Source of the DNA: Cladorhizidae sp. MBARI D1340-BT2
Taxonomy: Eukaryota; Porifera; Demospongiae; Poecilosclerida; Cladorhizidae
Assembly: GCA_028752905.1 (NCBI GenBank)
Contig: JAQNBH010000013.1
Span: 41,048,397 to 41,112,396 of the forward strand
Direction of reading: 5' to 3'
DNA: 64,000 nucleotides
The first letter of the stretch is position 1. Every line of letters starts with the position of its first letter. This document shows positions 30,874 through 44,200 of this stretch, one piece after another. Below the pieces are notes generated by a model. That model was not told the origin of the DNA. It saw only the letters and a list, made by a program, of their open reading frames with translations, and made no database searches. A program made the translations under genes and the position numbers.

Positions 30874-31935
30874 CATTTTACAACCCAATACCTCATTTTA
30901 AAACCCAATACCACAACCCAATACCACCATTTTACAACCCAATACCACCATTTTACAAACCAATACCACCATTTTACAACCCAATACCACCATTTTACAA
31001 CCCAATACCACCATTTTACCACCATTTTACAAACCAATACCACCATTTTACACCCAATACCACCATTTTACAACCCAATACCACCATTTTACAACCAAAT
31101 ACCACCATTTTACAACCCAATACAGTAGACCCTCGCTAATCTGGACCCCGTTAATCCGAAACCTCGCTAATCCGAACTCCGAATGCAAAAAACAAAAAAA
31201 AACAAAACAAAAAAAGCCCTAGCCCTAGGAAAGAAAAAAAAAAGGAAGAAGAAAAAAAAGGCTTACCATTTATTGAACTTTCGGACCTAAAGTTCGACCT
31301 ACACGAACCTGTCATACGATGCAGCTGCAGTGATATGGAGAAGAAAAGAGCTCACAAGAGCCTTACCATCGAGGTCGAGATCCTGGACCAGCTCGAGGAG
31401 GTCTAGATCCTGGACCAGCTCGGGAAGAAAAGCTACAAGTTACTATCTGAACAGTATGGAGTTGGGGTCTCAACTATCTCAGACATAAAGAAGAAGGGCA
31501 GCGAGTTGTGAGGAAACAAAAGGAAGATGACTGAGATGGGATTCGGGAGATCTGCTGGACGGGAAGGGATCATAATGCATAATGATTAAAAATAACTTGC
31601 ACTCCCACCACCCAGTCAGTATTCAACCACACCTGCAAAAAATAAACCAATTCAGAGTTCAATATAATGTATTCATAAATTTCACTAATCCGAAAATTTC
31701 ACTAATCCGAACTACTCAGATCCCCAGGCTATTCGGATTAGTGAGGGTCTACTGTACCACCATTTTACAACCCAATACCACCATTGTACAACCCAATACC
31801 ACCATTGTACAACCCAATACCACCATTGTACAACCCAATACCACCATTGTACAACCCAATACCACCATTGTACAACCCAATACCACCATTGTACAACCCA
31901 ATACCACCATTGTACAACCCAATACCACCATTTTC
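30874..31935. repeat. ~20-bp minisatellite split by a DNA transposon
   Basis: Arrays of CCAATACCACCATTTTACAA (30874-31120) and CCAATACCACCATTGTACAA (31757-31935) flank the pogo-like element at 31123-31754. The unit drift (TTTTAC versus TTGTAC) differs between the two sides. Confidence 0.9.
31123..31754 (+). mobile_element. Pogo/Tigger-like DNA transposon relic (632 bp, TA target duplication)
   Basis: Terminal inverted repeats CAGTAGACCCTCGCTAATC and GATTAGTGAGGGTCTACTG are flanked by TA on both sides, as in the Tc1/mariner superfamily. Repeated CTAATCCGAA sub-terminal motifs occur at both ends. Interior bases about 31340-31510 translate to a broken helix-turn-helix typical of pogo/CENP-B-type transposases (KSLTIEVEILDQLEE, LLSEQYGVGVSTISDIKKK), with an in-frame stop. 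The catalytic DDE part is missing, so it is a deleted, non-autonomous copy. Confidence 0.85.
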
Positions 31936-31936
31936 A

Positions 31937-33105
31937 ATACATTATTCCATAACTCATTAATATATAATTTTTTGGGGAAAACTTGTGAAAGAAAAAAAAA
32001 ATATTTGGCCAACGAAACGCTTGAACTTGCTGTGCATGTACTTCACATGACCAACAACAAAAATAGCAAATTTGACATTCACAGCGATAGGCGTGTGCAC
32101 GCTGCTGCCGTCCACAGAAATGGGTGTGGCTCCTGTGTGCGATAGGCGTGTGCACGCTGCTGCCGTCCACAGAAATGGGTGTGGCTCCTGTATGGAGGAG
32201 CACAAGACTCTATATACTAATATCTATATATTCACCAATTTACCATAATATTGTATTACAGCATGTATGGAGCTACACATGGCAAGGTGAAAATAGAGTG
32301 GTGGACATATGGAAGTACAGTTATAGGGATATCCCAATTAGTGAGGCCAGTTCGGACCTATGCCCCTCTATTAATTGGAATGTCCCTATAACTGTACTTC
32401 CATATGTCCACCACTCTATTTTCACTTTGTCATGTGTAGCTCCATACATGCAGTAATACATTATTAGGGTACATTGGTGAATATATAGATATTAGTATAT
32501 AGAGTCTTGTGCTCCTCCACACAGGAGCCACACCCATTTCTGTGGACGGCAGCAGCGTGCACACGCCTATCGCTGTGAATGTCAAATTTGCTATTTTTGT
32601 TGTTGGTCATGTGAAGTACATGCACAGCAAGTTCAAGCGTTTCGTTGGCCAAATATATTTTTTTACTTTCACAATTTTCCCCAAAAAATTATATATTAAT
32701 GAGTTATGGAATAATGTATTGAATAATGTCATGTGAAAGTCAGTCAAAAAATATATTTTGGCCAACGAAACGCTTGAACTTGCTGTGCATGTACTTTACA
32801 TGACCAACAACAAAAATAGCAAATTTGACATTCACAGCGATAGGCGTGTGCACGCTGCTGCCGTCCACAGAAATGGGTGTGGCTCCTGTATGGAGGAGCA
32901 CAAGACTCTATATACTAATATCTATATATTCACCAATTTACCATAATATTGTATTACCTTGGCATGTTCAGCTCCACACATGCAGTAATAAACTATTAGG
33001 ATAAGTATGTGAATATTTAGATATTAGTTAGAGGTTGAAGACTATTTATAGTTCATTACATTATTCCATAACTCATTAATATTAAATAGTCTTCAACCTC
33101 TATAT
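31937..33105. repeat. Foldback-family cluster
   Basis: The same palindromic units as at 17256 occur here, with a short internal duplication (GCGATAGGCGTGTGCACGC twice, at 32086 and 32140). The cluster ends in a variant module (CTTCAACCTCTATATAC, TTAATATTAAATAGTC) seen again in the 38-46 kb array. Confidence 0.85.
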
Positions 33106-34802
33106 ACCTCTAATAATTATACTAGACTTAATGTGAATTCTTGAAAGTATAAAATCAGGGATGGAGGAACTGGTCCGGCAGACCCGGCAATTGCCGGACC
33201 CTACCGAAGCGAAAAATGGGCTCAAGCTACAATAATAATGAACTTTGACCGAAGTTGTGCAGTTTTTTTATCATGGTTTTTAACATTTACAAAGAGGCAC
33301 TGGATGAAATGAACCTATAAAATTGAGATTTCCAATGAATATGTTAGGGTAGTGAACATCGTCTTCAAGTGTTTAGGAACTTTATTACTAGCTTAATCAT
33401 GTATGAACTGAGATGTAATTGTCAAAATTGCTTTAATATTAAAAACATATATCATAACAGATCAAAACTATTTACAATAATAAAATATCTAGCTAGCAAT
33501 ACATAATATTTGATGATTAGGATAAAAAGTGATATAAATACAATAGAGCAATAATATAACAAGAATCCAAAATATACATAGGTACTAACTTTACTACATT
33601 TTGCCTGACCAATCGGATCCAAAACTGCACTGCATTTGAACATATTGCATAAAAATTTAATTGTATTACTCTTATATAACAGTATGCGAGATGTCAGGCC
33701 ATGAACATCCCATTCAGTCAGCAGGTTAGCATGCTTAATGTTCTGTTAACAAAGCTTGAGTCGTACTCTACATGATATTGTTCTTTCCTTTTAGCGAGAT
33801 GTCCCATGTAGGAGAACACATTACAGAATTGATTCAGAAGAAGATAATTGACTTTTAGTTGAACTGCAATATTAATTATAGTACAATTTATTCTGTCACA
33901 CATGCCATAAACCACAAAACTAATGTGGTAACTAAAAGTGCCACAAATATCTAGCTATCTAAATGCCACTCCAATTTTGCTAGACTTATATTATAAGCAT
34001 TAAACATGAATCATGCAAAAAAAATTAATTTTACGGATGTAATCAGCCAGGTATGCCTGCTCTCTACCTCAAGGGGTTAATGCATAAAAAATCACTAGCA
34101 CTAGTTTTTAACTGGTTGACTTATTTCAGTTCAAATTGAAACACTTCATTTCATAATGAAATGGTTCATTTATAATAGAAGCAATCCATTTCTAACAGAA
34201 CCAATTCAATCTTCTAGAACTATTTCACTCCAGCTTGCAAATTCATTCTGAGAAGAACAAATTCGGTACAGGTTGACTTCTTTCAGTTCAAATTGAAACA
34301 CTTCATTCATAATGAAATGGTTAATTTATAATAGAAGCACTTCATTTCATAAACCTTAGGAGCTATATATCACACGGGCTGGCAATGCATTTTCCGTGGC
34401 CCATCCATACCCTAGTTTAAAATATGCAGAGCCAAGAATAAACAGTTGATCTAATATTGAAATCTTATGAAGAGGAATATGAGTTCTTTCCAGCCATGAA
34501 GCTGGGGCGTAATCTTCACCAAGAGGGGGAAAAGGGGGGAAGAAGAAAAAGATAACGCGTGTAGCAATATTATATTAGCTTGGGTGCTAGCGCACGCTCT
34601 TAATAATACGTGTATATAATTATACAATACAAGTTATTAATTAACCATTATTATAACAACAAAATTAATAATATATAGTTGAATATATAGTTGTTGAATA
34701 TATAGTTGAGTAAATAATCAAATCATTAAAAACACACACACACACATACAAACAATTAAATCAATTTTTTTTTGTATACAATAAATACACATTCAGTTGG
34801 TG
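33106..34802. other. AT-rich intergenic region
   Basis: No gene is supported. CAGGGATGGAGGAACTGG at 33156, then GGCAATTGCCGG, resembles one end of a hAT-type transposon, but I found no second end. A repeated CAGTTCAAATTGAAACACTT block occurs at 34128 and 34287. A CA microsatellite lies near 34733. Confidence 0.45.
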
Positions 34803-36238
34803 TCAATAATACTTCACATGTGTTATAAAGGCTGCAAATAGCTTTATCAGTCTTTCCACACACTTCTTGTCCTTCAATTGCAATGTAGACAGTACAAAAA
34901 ATTGAATTTTTCCATCTTGCAGCAAGGCGATTTTTGGAATGACTGCATACTTCACGAGTTCAAGCCCAAGCATTGAAACTTGGCCCGATCTCCACAACCC
35001 TAACATTTGTTCGTTATGTTGATTGCGAACACGAGAGCAGCTTTCAACCTCAGCGACGATGACATTGATTTTCCTTGTGCTGTCATACAGAACAAAATCA
35101 GGAACTCGTGTTTCATTTTTGTATCCGTCCCACTTGACATTGAAGGCTCCAGGCTGCAAAATTCCATGAGAAGCAGTAGCACCAACGGCGAAGAATTTGT
35201 TTGTGCAGCACAACAACATGACATATTCGCCTAGGCTTTCGAGGAATTTTTTCCCCAAGCTATTTTGGTTGAATCCGTGTATAATTGCTATTTTATACAA
35301 ACTATGCAATCTGTTTAACAGATATAGGAGGATTGCAGGACAACAGGCTGAAGGAGTCGCATCTGGAAAAGTAGAGTCAACTATTCCTGATCCATATTGT
35401 GCAAGTTCCAAAGCATTCTTGCTGACATCTTCGTTCACAGTAATGGATTCAACTAAAATGATTTCATGGTTATAGAATATTTTAATTACCATATTAGATG
35501 ATTGTTGGTAGGAAGCGCAAGTGTAGTGGAAGGGATATTTTTCCCCCCCCAAGTCAACAGAAGTCACTGAGTCCCATTGATATTTTGGTCCTAATGAATA
35601 TATAATATTTGGTTTAACTTCCATCCTCGGCCAGTCACTTTCTTCCTTAACTTTCTCTTTAACCCTACTTTTAAAAAATAAGGTGAATATTCAATCACTT
35701 ACAAGTAATGTAGACTTATTCACACTTACAAGGCCACTGCTCCTTCACTGGAAGCGAGACTGGAAGTGAGACTAGCCGATCGACTCCTACCCGATCGACT
35801 CCTACCCGATCGACTCCTACCCCTCCTTCTAACCATCACAGAGATAATACAGTAACAAAGGTCACACACACCACACATACTACCACAAATGCAATACTTA
35901 CGGACTATTCTGCCGCTTTAATTCTGATATCTCTCCCTGTAACTCACCTACCACTTCATGTAAATCATCTAATTCTGATCTCTCTCCCTGTAACTCACCT
36001 ACCACTTCACGTAACTCTTCATGTAACTCATCTAACTGTGGAGAATTGCGGGAGAGAGGAAATAATGAGATGGGGAGGGAGGAGGAGGCGGGAGAAAGCA
36101 TCACAATTATTTAAGATATCTGTAAATTGGCGAATTTTTTAGGTGTCCTGAATACAGAGGGTGTCCCCATTTCAGGGGTGTCTACATAGAGGGGTTTAGC
36201 AATACCTCTTTCCTCATCTCCTGCGCCGACATCGCCAT
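34803..36238 (-). CDS. Spliced gene 2: coiled coil, RS linker and possible PD-(D/E)XK domain (about 375 aa)
   Basis: Four exons on the minus strand fit in phase: 36238-36206, 36035-35902, 35828-35730 and 35664-34803. Exon 1 starts M..QEMRK; exon 2 is a repetitive coiled coil (VVGELQGE twice); exon 3 is an Arg-Ser repeat (RSRSGRSRSGRSRS); exon 4 is globular. Near the C-terminus RVPDFVLYD, then VIVAEVES and NEQMLGLW, resemble a PD-(D/E)XK core with following helix. The leader 36239-36265 after acceptor CTTCTTAG is nearly identical to that of spliced gene 1, so the two are paralogous at the 5' end though their C-terminal domains differ. A first-exon-like module in the same orientation lies at 37467-37618. 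Function is unknown; a nuclease-like role is inference. Confidence 0.7.
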
Positions 36239-37199
36239 ACTGCAGAGGCACTTAGAGATCGGATGCTAAGAAGGAGTTAGGAAACAGATAAACACGTTAG
36301 ATTTAAAATCCGGAGAGTATGAGTCTCATTGGAGGTCAATACAAGGAAAAATGCTTGGGCCTATAATATTCATTACAGTAGCCTAGTCCTGGCCATCATT
36401 ACAGTAGCCTAGTCCTGGCCATCATTACAGTAGCCTAGTCCTGGACATCATTACAGTAGCCTAGTCCTGGCCATCATTACAGTAGCCTAGTCCTGGCCAT
36501 CATTACAGTAGCCAAGTCCTGGACATCATTACAGTAGCCTACTATTGAACCAGGGACATTGGTCCTTATGTCCCTATCAGTTCACCCTAGTTCCTATATA
36601 GAACACCTATATTCCAGTTTCAGCATAGGGCACCTTGTTTCCAGCTCATATGGGGGTGGGTGGGGCTGGAACCATTTGCAAAACTCGAAGGGGTTAACGC
36701 ACAAATTTCATCCAGCATGTGTCTAAAGTGAAGTTTGTCAACTTTACCAAAGTTTGAACCGGCACTCTCAATAGTAGCAAAGTTTCACACAAAAAATGAG
36801 TAGAAGTTACATACAATAATTAAGCTATATATATACTGTAAATTTCTACTCAAAATTACACCCAAAATATATTTTTGGCTCAAAATCAGTTAATATTGAG
36901 TCAGCAGGTTCAAACTGCCAAGCAACCACTCATCTCACAGGCTATTTATAGAGAAGGAAGACCCGCTCTATAAATAACTAGCATGTAGCCACCTTGAATT
37001 TAATTGCGGTTTTTTTAAACGCGACTGCGGACCCTTAAAGTGAACGAGTACCGTCCCGGCCATAGTTGTAATGCGCCTATCACTGTCAAGCCCCACTACC
37101 TTACGTACGGGCAAGGCTCGGGCTTAGTAGGGGATTATTGCTCTTTGCGCTCTCTCTCTCGGGTTTCCCCCAGGGGTGGGGCATTTCGTGTGTGGAAGA
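36239..37199. other. Leader intron/intergenic with 26-bp minisatellite
   Basis: Bases 36371-36545 hold about seven copies of CATTACAGTAGCCTAGTCC plus TGGCCAT. Bases 36535-36660 are a diverged copy of the dispersed repeat at 24632-24935. Bases 37040-37200 contain short stretches of the same CACTGTCAAGCCCCACTA family as 19490. No coding exon is seen. Confidence 0.55.
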
Positions 37200-37618
37200 G
37201 AAGGGAGGCTGAAAGTAAGACCGTTTTGGTAGGATTGGAATAGGGGTTTCAAGCCTAGGGTTGTCCCCAGGGGTGGGAGATTCACTAGCCAAGTTTTTAA
37301 ATCCCCACCCATCCCCCACTATTCCCCATACGTCACTAGTGGGGCTTGACATTGATAGGTGCATAACAAGGACGCACCTAATCATGTTTTTAGAGGTGTG
37401 ATGGTCCTGAAGGACTCAACATTTGCATAGAGAATGGTTGCTAGAGAGGGTGCTGGATAAACTTACCAAGTAAATAGCAAGTGGCGAGCAGATAGAGAGC
37501 AGTGTTGCGAGCAGTACAGAGCAAATGGCGAGCAGATAGAGAGCGGTGTAACTGTTGCGATCTAGCAGTCAGTACAATTATAGGGCGTAGTCCTGGTACT
37601 GGGCATGCGCACAATTCC
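37200..37618 (-). repeat. Dispersed duplicate with first-exon-like module, copy 2 (-)
   Basis: This is the inverted near-identical copy of 19224-19642. On the minus strand it runs from GTGCGCATGCCCAG through CTCTATCTGCTCGCC to ACTTG|GTAAGTTTATCC (exon end 37467). It points at the spliced gene at 34803-36238, whose leader acceptor is at 36266-36267. Confidence 0.65.
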
Positions 37619-37625
37619 TATCTGC

Positions 37626-38188
37626 TATCATCCTTTACCAAAGTCATCCTTTACCAAAGTCATCCTTTACCAATGACATCCTTTACCAAAGTCACCCTTT
37701 ACCAAAGACACCCTTTACCAAAGACACCCTTTACCAAAGTCACCCTTTACCAAAGTCACCCTTTACCAAAGTGACCCTTTACCAAAGTCATCCTTTACCA
37801 AAGTCATCCTTTACCAGTCATCCTTTACCAAAGTCATCCTTTACCAAAGTCACCCTTTACCAAAGACACCCTTTACCAAAGACATCCTTTACCAAAGTCA
37901 CCCTTTAACAAAATCAACTGTCCTTCAAATTGTTATTCTCCTCCCCCCCCCCTTGGCAATAATTTTGTTATTCTCCTCCCCCCCTTGGCAATAATTGTTA
38001 TTCTCCTCCCCCCCCTTGGCAAAACCTTACCAGTTTTCTTCCACTGCTAGTTGTTATTATTTGCGGTTAAGCATTCATGATTGAAGGGCGGAGATAGCCT
38101 GGCACAATCTCATTATTGAGAAAGGCCTTTTATTCTTCTCTGTGAACTGAGATGTTGTTGCGAGTTTATTAGCATAAAGTATTCAAAC
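37626..38188. repeat. Second copy of the 16-bp minisatellite plus flank
   Basis: This is a direct copy of roughly 24000-24632, including the three CTCCTCCCCCC...TTGGCAATAAT units and the flank ending TATTCAAAC. The abrupt end at the same base in both copies suggests a duplicated or transposed segment. Confidence 0.85.
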
Positions 38189-38297
38189 CTAGATGGAATG
38201 CATCTCGAAATGCATACACCACTTTCCCAGGGCCAGGACTATGTGTTGTGCTCCCTCTGTCATTATTATTAGTGCCTGGGTCTGGTGCATTATTCCC

Positions 38298-41200
38298 TCT
38301 ACTTCACATGACCAACAACAAAAATAGCAAATTTGACATTCACAGCGATAGGCGTGTGCACGCTGCTGCCGTCCACAGAAATGGGTGTGGCTCCTGTGTG
38401 GAGGAGCACAAGACTCTATATACTAATATCTATATATTCACCAATGTACCCTAATAATTTATTACTGCATGTATGGAGCTACACATGACAAAGTGAAAAT
38501 AGAGTGGTGGACATATGGAAGTACAGTTATAGGGACATTCCAATTAATAGAGGGGCATAGGTCCGAACTGGCCTCATTAATTGGGATATCCCTATAACTG
38601 TACTTCCATATGTCCACCACTCTATTTTCACCTTGCCATGTGTAGCTCCATACATGCTGTAATACAATATTATGGTAAATTGGTGAATATATAGATATTA
38701 GTATATAGAGTCTTGTGCTCCTCCACACAGGAGCCACACCCATTTCTGTGGACGGCAGCAGCGTGCACACGCCTATCGCTGTGAATGTCAAATTTGCTAT
38801 TTTTGTTGTTGGTCATGTAAAGTACATGCACAGCAAGTTCAAGCGTTTCGTTGGCCAAAATATATTTTTTTGACTGACTTTCACATGACATTATTCAATA
38901 CATTATTCCATAACTCATTAATATATAATTTTTTGGGGAAAACTTGTGAAAGAAAAAAAAAATATTTGGCCAACGAAACGCTTGAACTTGCTGTGCATGT
39001 ACTTCAGTCATAGGGATATCCCAATTAATGAGGCCAGTTCAGACGTATGCCCCTATATTAATTGGAATGTCCCTATAACTGTACTTCCATATGTCCACCA
39101 CTCTATATTTACCTTGTCATGTTCAAATCCACACATGTATTAATAAACTATTAGGATACGTATGTGAATATTTAGAAATTAGTATATAGAGGTTGAAGAC
39201 TATTTAGGTCCGAACTGGCCTCATTAATTGGGATATCCCTATAACTGAACTTCCATATGTCCACCACTCTATTTTTACCTTGGCATGTTCAGCTCCACCA
39301 CATACGTATCTTAATAGTTTATTAATACATGTGTGGAGTTCAACATAACAAGGTAAACATAGAGTGGTGTTGTTGGTCATGTGAAGTACATGCACAGCAA
39401 GTTCAAGCGTTTCGTTGGTCAAATATATTTTTTTACTTTCACAAGTTTTCCCCCAAAAATTATATAATAATGAGTTATGGAATAATGTATTGAATAATGT
39501 CATGTGAAAGTCAGTCAAAAAATATATTTTGGCCAACGAAACGCTTGAACTTGCTGTGCATGTACTTTACATGACCAACAACAAAAATAGCAAATTTAAC
39601 ATTCACAGCGATAGGCGTGTGGACGCTGCTGCCGTCCACAGAAATGGGTGTGGCTCCTGTGTGTGGAGGAGCACAAGACTCTATATACTAATATCTATAT
39701 ATTCACCAATTTACCCTAATATTATATTACTGCATGTATGGAGCTACACATGACAAAGTGAAAATAGAGTGGTGGACATATGGAAGTACAGTTATAGGGA
39801 CATTCCAATTAATAGAGGGGCATAGGTCCGAACTGGCCTCATTAATTGGGATATCCCTATAACTGTACTTCCATATGTCCACCACTCTATTTTTACCTTG
39901 TCATGTTCACCTCCACACATGCATTAATAAACTATTAGGATACGTATGTGAATATTTAGAAATTAGTATATAGAGGTTGAAGACTATTTAAGTCCGAACT
40001 GGCCTCATTAATTGGGATATCCCTATAACTGTACTTCCATATGTCCACCACTCTATTTTTACCTTGTCATGTTCAGCTCCACACATGCAGTAATAAACTA
40101 TTAGGATAAGTATGTGAATATTTAGATATTAGTTAGAGGTTGAAGACTATTTATAGTTCAATTCATTATTCCATAACTCATTAATATTAAATAGTCTTCA
40201 ACCTCTATATACTAATTTCTAAATATTCACATACGTATCCTAATAGTTTATTAATGCATGTGTGGATTTGAACAGTTCGGACCTATGCCCCTCTATTAAT
40301 TGGAATGTCCCTATAACTGTACTTCCATATGTCCACCACTCTATTTTCACTTTGTCATGTGTAGCTCCATACATGCAGTAATAAATTATTAGCGTAAATT
40401 GGTGAATATATAGATATTAGTATATAGAGTCTTGTGCTCCTCCACACACAGGAGCCACACCCATTTCAGTGGACGGCAGCAGCGTCCACACGCCTATCGC
40501 TGTGAATGTCAAATTTGCTATTTTTGTTGTTGGTCATGTGAAGTACATGCACAGCAAGTTCAAGCGTTTCGTTGGCCAAATATATTTTTTTACTTTCACA
40601 AGTTTTCCCCAAAAAATTATATATTAATGAGTTATGGAATAATGTATTGAATAATGTCATGTGAAAGTCAGAAAAAAATAATATTTTGGCCAACGAAACG
40701 CTTGAACTTGCTGTGCATGTACTTTACATGACCAACAACAAAAATTGCAAATTTGACATTCACAGCGATAGGCGTGTGCACGCTGCTGCCGTCCACAGAA
40801 ATGGGTGTGGCTCCTGTATGGAGGAGCACAAGACTCTATATACTAATATCTATATATTCACCAATTTAACCTAATATTGTATTACAGCATGTATGGAGCT
40901 ACACATAACAAGTTGAAAATAGAGTGGTGGACATATGGAAATACAGTTATAGGGATATCCCAATTAATGAGGCCAGTTCGGACCTATGCCCCTCTATTAA
41001 TTGGAATGTCCCTATAACTGTACTTCCATATGTCCACCACTCTATTTTCACTTTGTCATGTGTAGCTCCATACATGCAGTAATAAATTATTAGGGTACAT
41101 TGGTGAATATATAGATATTAGTATATAGAGTCTTGTGCTCCTCCACACAGGAGCCACACCCATTTCTGTGGACGGCAGCAGCGTGCACACGCCTATCGCT

Positions 41201-44200
41201 GTGAATGTCAAATTTGCTATTTTTGTTGTTGGTCATGTGAAGTACATGCACAGCAAGTTCAAGCGTTTCGTTGGCCAAATATATTTTTTTACTTTCACAA
41301 TTTTCCCCAAAAAATTATATATTAATGAGTTATGGAATAATGTATTGAATAATGTCATGTGAAAGTCAGTCAAAAAATATATTTTGGCCAACGAAACGCT
41401 TGAACTTGCTGTGCATGTACTTTACATGACCAACAACAAAAATAGCAAATTTGACATTCACAGCGATAGGCGTGTGCACGCTGCTGCCGTCCACAGAAAT
41501 GGGTGTGGCTCCTGTATGGAGGAGCACAAGACTCTATATACTAATATCTATATATTCACCAATTTACCATAATATTGTATTACAGCATGTATGGAGCTAC
41601 ACATGGCAAGGTGAAAATAGAGTGGTGGACATATGGAAGTACAGTTATAGGGATATCCCAATTAATGAGGCCAGTTCGGACCTATGCCCCTCTATTAATT
41701 TGAATGTCCCTATAACTGTACTTCCATATGTCCACCACTCTATTTTCACTTTGTCATGTGTAGCTCCATACATGCAGTAATAAATTATTAGCGTAAATTG
41801 GTGAATATATAGATATTAGTATATAGAGTCTTGTGCTCCTCCACACACAGGAGCCACACCCATTTCTGTGGACGGCAGCAGCGTCCACACGCCTATCGCT
41901 GTGAATGTCAAATTTGCTATTTTTGTTGTTGGTCATGTGAAGTACATGCACAGCAAGTTCAAGCGTTTCGTTTAAATATTCACATACGTATCCTAATAGT
42001 TTATTAATACATGTGTGGATTTGAACATGACAAGGTAAATATAGAGTGGTGGACATATGGAAGTACAGTTATAGGGACATTCCAATTAATATAGGGGCAT
42101 ACGTCTGAACTGGCCTCATTAATTGGGATATCCCTATGACTGTACTTCCATATGTCCACCCACTCTATTTTTACCTTGTTATGTTCAACTCCACACATGT
42201 ATTAATAATCTATTATGATACGTATGTGAATATTTAGAAATTAGTATATAGAGGTTGAAGACTATTTAATATTATTAATGAGTTATGTAATAATGTATTT
42301 TCAACCTCTAACTAATATCTAAATATTCACATACTTATCCTAATAGTTTATTACTGCATGTGTGGAGCTGAACATGACAAGTTAAAAATAGAGTGGTGAA
42401 CATATGGAAGTACAGTTATAGGAATATCCCAATTAATGAGGCCAGTTCGGACCTACCCCTCTATTAATTGGAATGTCCCTATAACTGTTCTTCCATATGT
42501 CCACCACTCTATTTTTACCTTGTCATGTTCAACTCCACACATGCATTAATAAACTATTAGGATACGTATGTGAATATTTAGAAATTAGTATATAGAGAGG
42601 TTGAAGACTATTTAATATTAATGAGTTATGGAATAATGTATCGAACTATAAATAGTCTTCAACCAATGAGTAGTCTTCAACCAATGAGGCCAGTTCGGAC
42701 CTATGCCCCTCTATTAATTGGAATGTCCCTATAAATATATTCACCAATTTACCCTAATATTGTATTACAGCATGTATGGAGCTACACATGACAAGGTGAA
42801 AATAGAGTGGTGGACATATGGAAGTACAGTTATAGGGATATCCCAATTAATGAGGCCAGTTCGGACCTATGCCCCTCTATTAATTGGAATGTCCGTATAA
42901 CTGTACTTCCATATGTCCACCACTCTATTTTCACTTTGTCATGTGTAGCTCCATACATGCAGTAATAAATTATTAGGGTACATTGGTGAATATATAGATA
43001 TTAGTATATAGAGTCTTGTGCTCCTCCACACAGGAGCCACACCCATTTCTGTGGACGGCAGCAGCGTGCACACGCCTATCGCTGTGAATGTCAAATTTGC
43101 TATTTTTGTTGTTGGTCATGTGAAGTACATGCACAGCAAGTTCAAGTGTTTCGTTGGCCAAATTTTTTTTTTTTCTTTCACAAGTTTTCCCCAAAAAATT
43201 ATATATTAATGAGTTATGGAATAATGTATTGAATAATGTCATGTGAAAGTCAGTCAAAAAAATATATTTTGGCCAACGAAACGCTTGAACTTGCTGTGCA
43301 TGTACTTTACATGACCAACAACAAAAATAGCAAATTTGACATTCACAGCGATAGGCGTGTGCACGCTGCTGCCGTCCACAGAAATGGGTGTGGCTCCTGT
43401 ATGGAGGAGCACAAGACTCTATATACTAATATCTATATATTCACCAATTTACCATAATATTGTATTACAGCATGTATGGAGCTACACATGGCAAGGTGAA
43501 AATAGAGTGGTGGACATATGGAAGTACAGTTATAGGGATATCCCAATTAATGAGGCCAGTTCGGGCCTATGCCCCTCTATTAATTGGAATGTCCCTATAA
43601 CTGTACTTCCATATGTCCACCACTCTATTTTCACTTTGTCATGTGTAGCTCCATACATGCAGTAATAAATTATTAGCGTAAATTGGTGAATATATAGATA
43701 TTAGTATATAGAGTCTTGTGCTCCTCCACACACAGGAGCCACACCCATTTCTGTGGACGGCAGCAGCGTCCACACGCCTATCGCTGTGAATGTCAAATTT
43801 GCTATTTTTGTTGTTGGTCATGTGAAGTACATGCACAGCAAGTTCAAGCGTTTCGTTTAAATATTCACATACGTATCCTAATAGTTTATTAATACATGTG
43901 TGGATTTGAACATGACAAGGTAAATATAGAGTGGTGGACATATGGAAGTACAGTTATAGGGACATTCCAATTAATATAGGGGCATACGTCTGAACTGGCC
44001 TCATTAATTGGGATATCCCTATGACTGTACTTCCATATGTCCACCCACTCTATTTTTACCTTGTTATGTTCAACTCCACACATGTATTAATAATCTATTA
44101 TGATACGTATGTGAATATTTAGAAATTAGTATATAGAGGTTGAAGACTATTTAATATTATTAATGAGTTATGTAATAATGTATTTTCAACCTCTAACTAA

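Noticed and set aside
33156..33230. hAT transposon end
   Set aside because: Only one end-like sequence was found, with no paired inverted repeat or 8-bp duplication.
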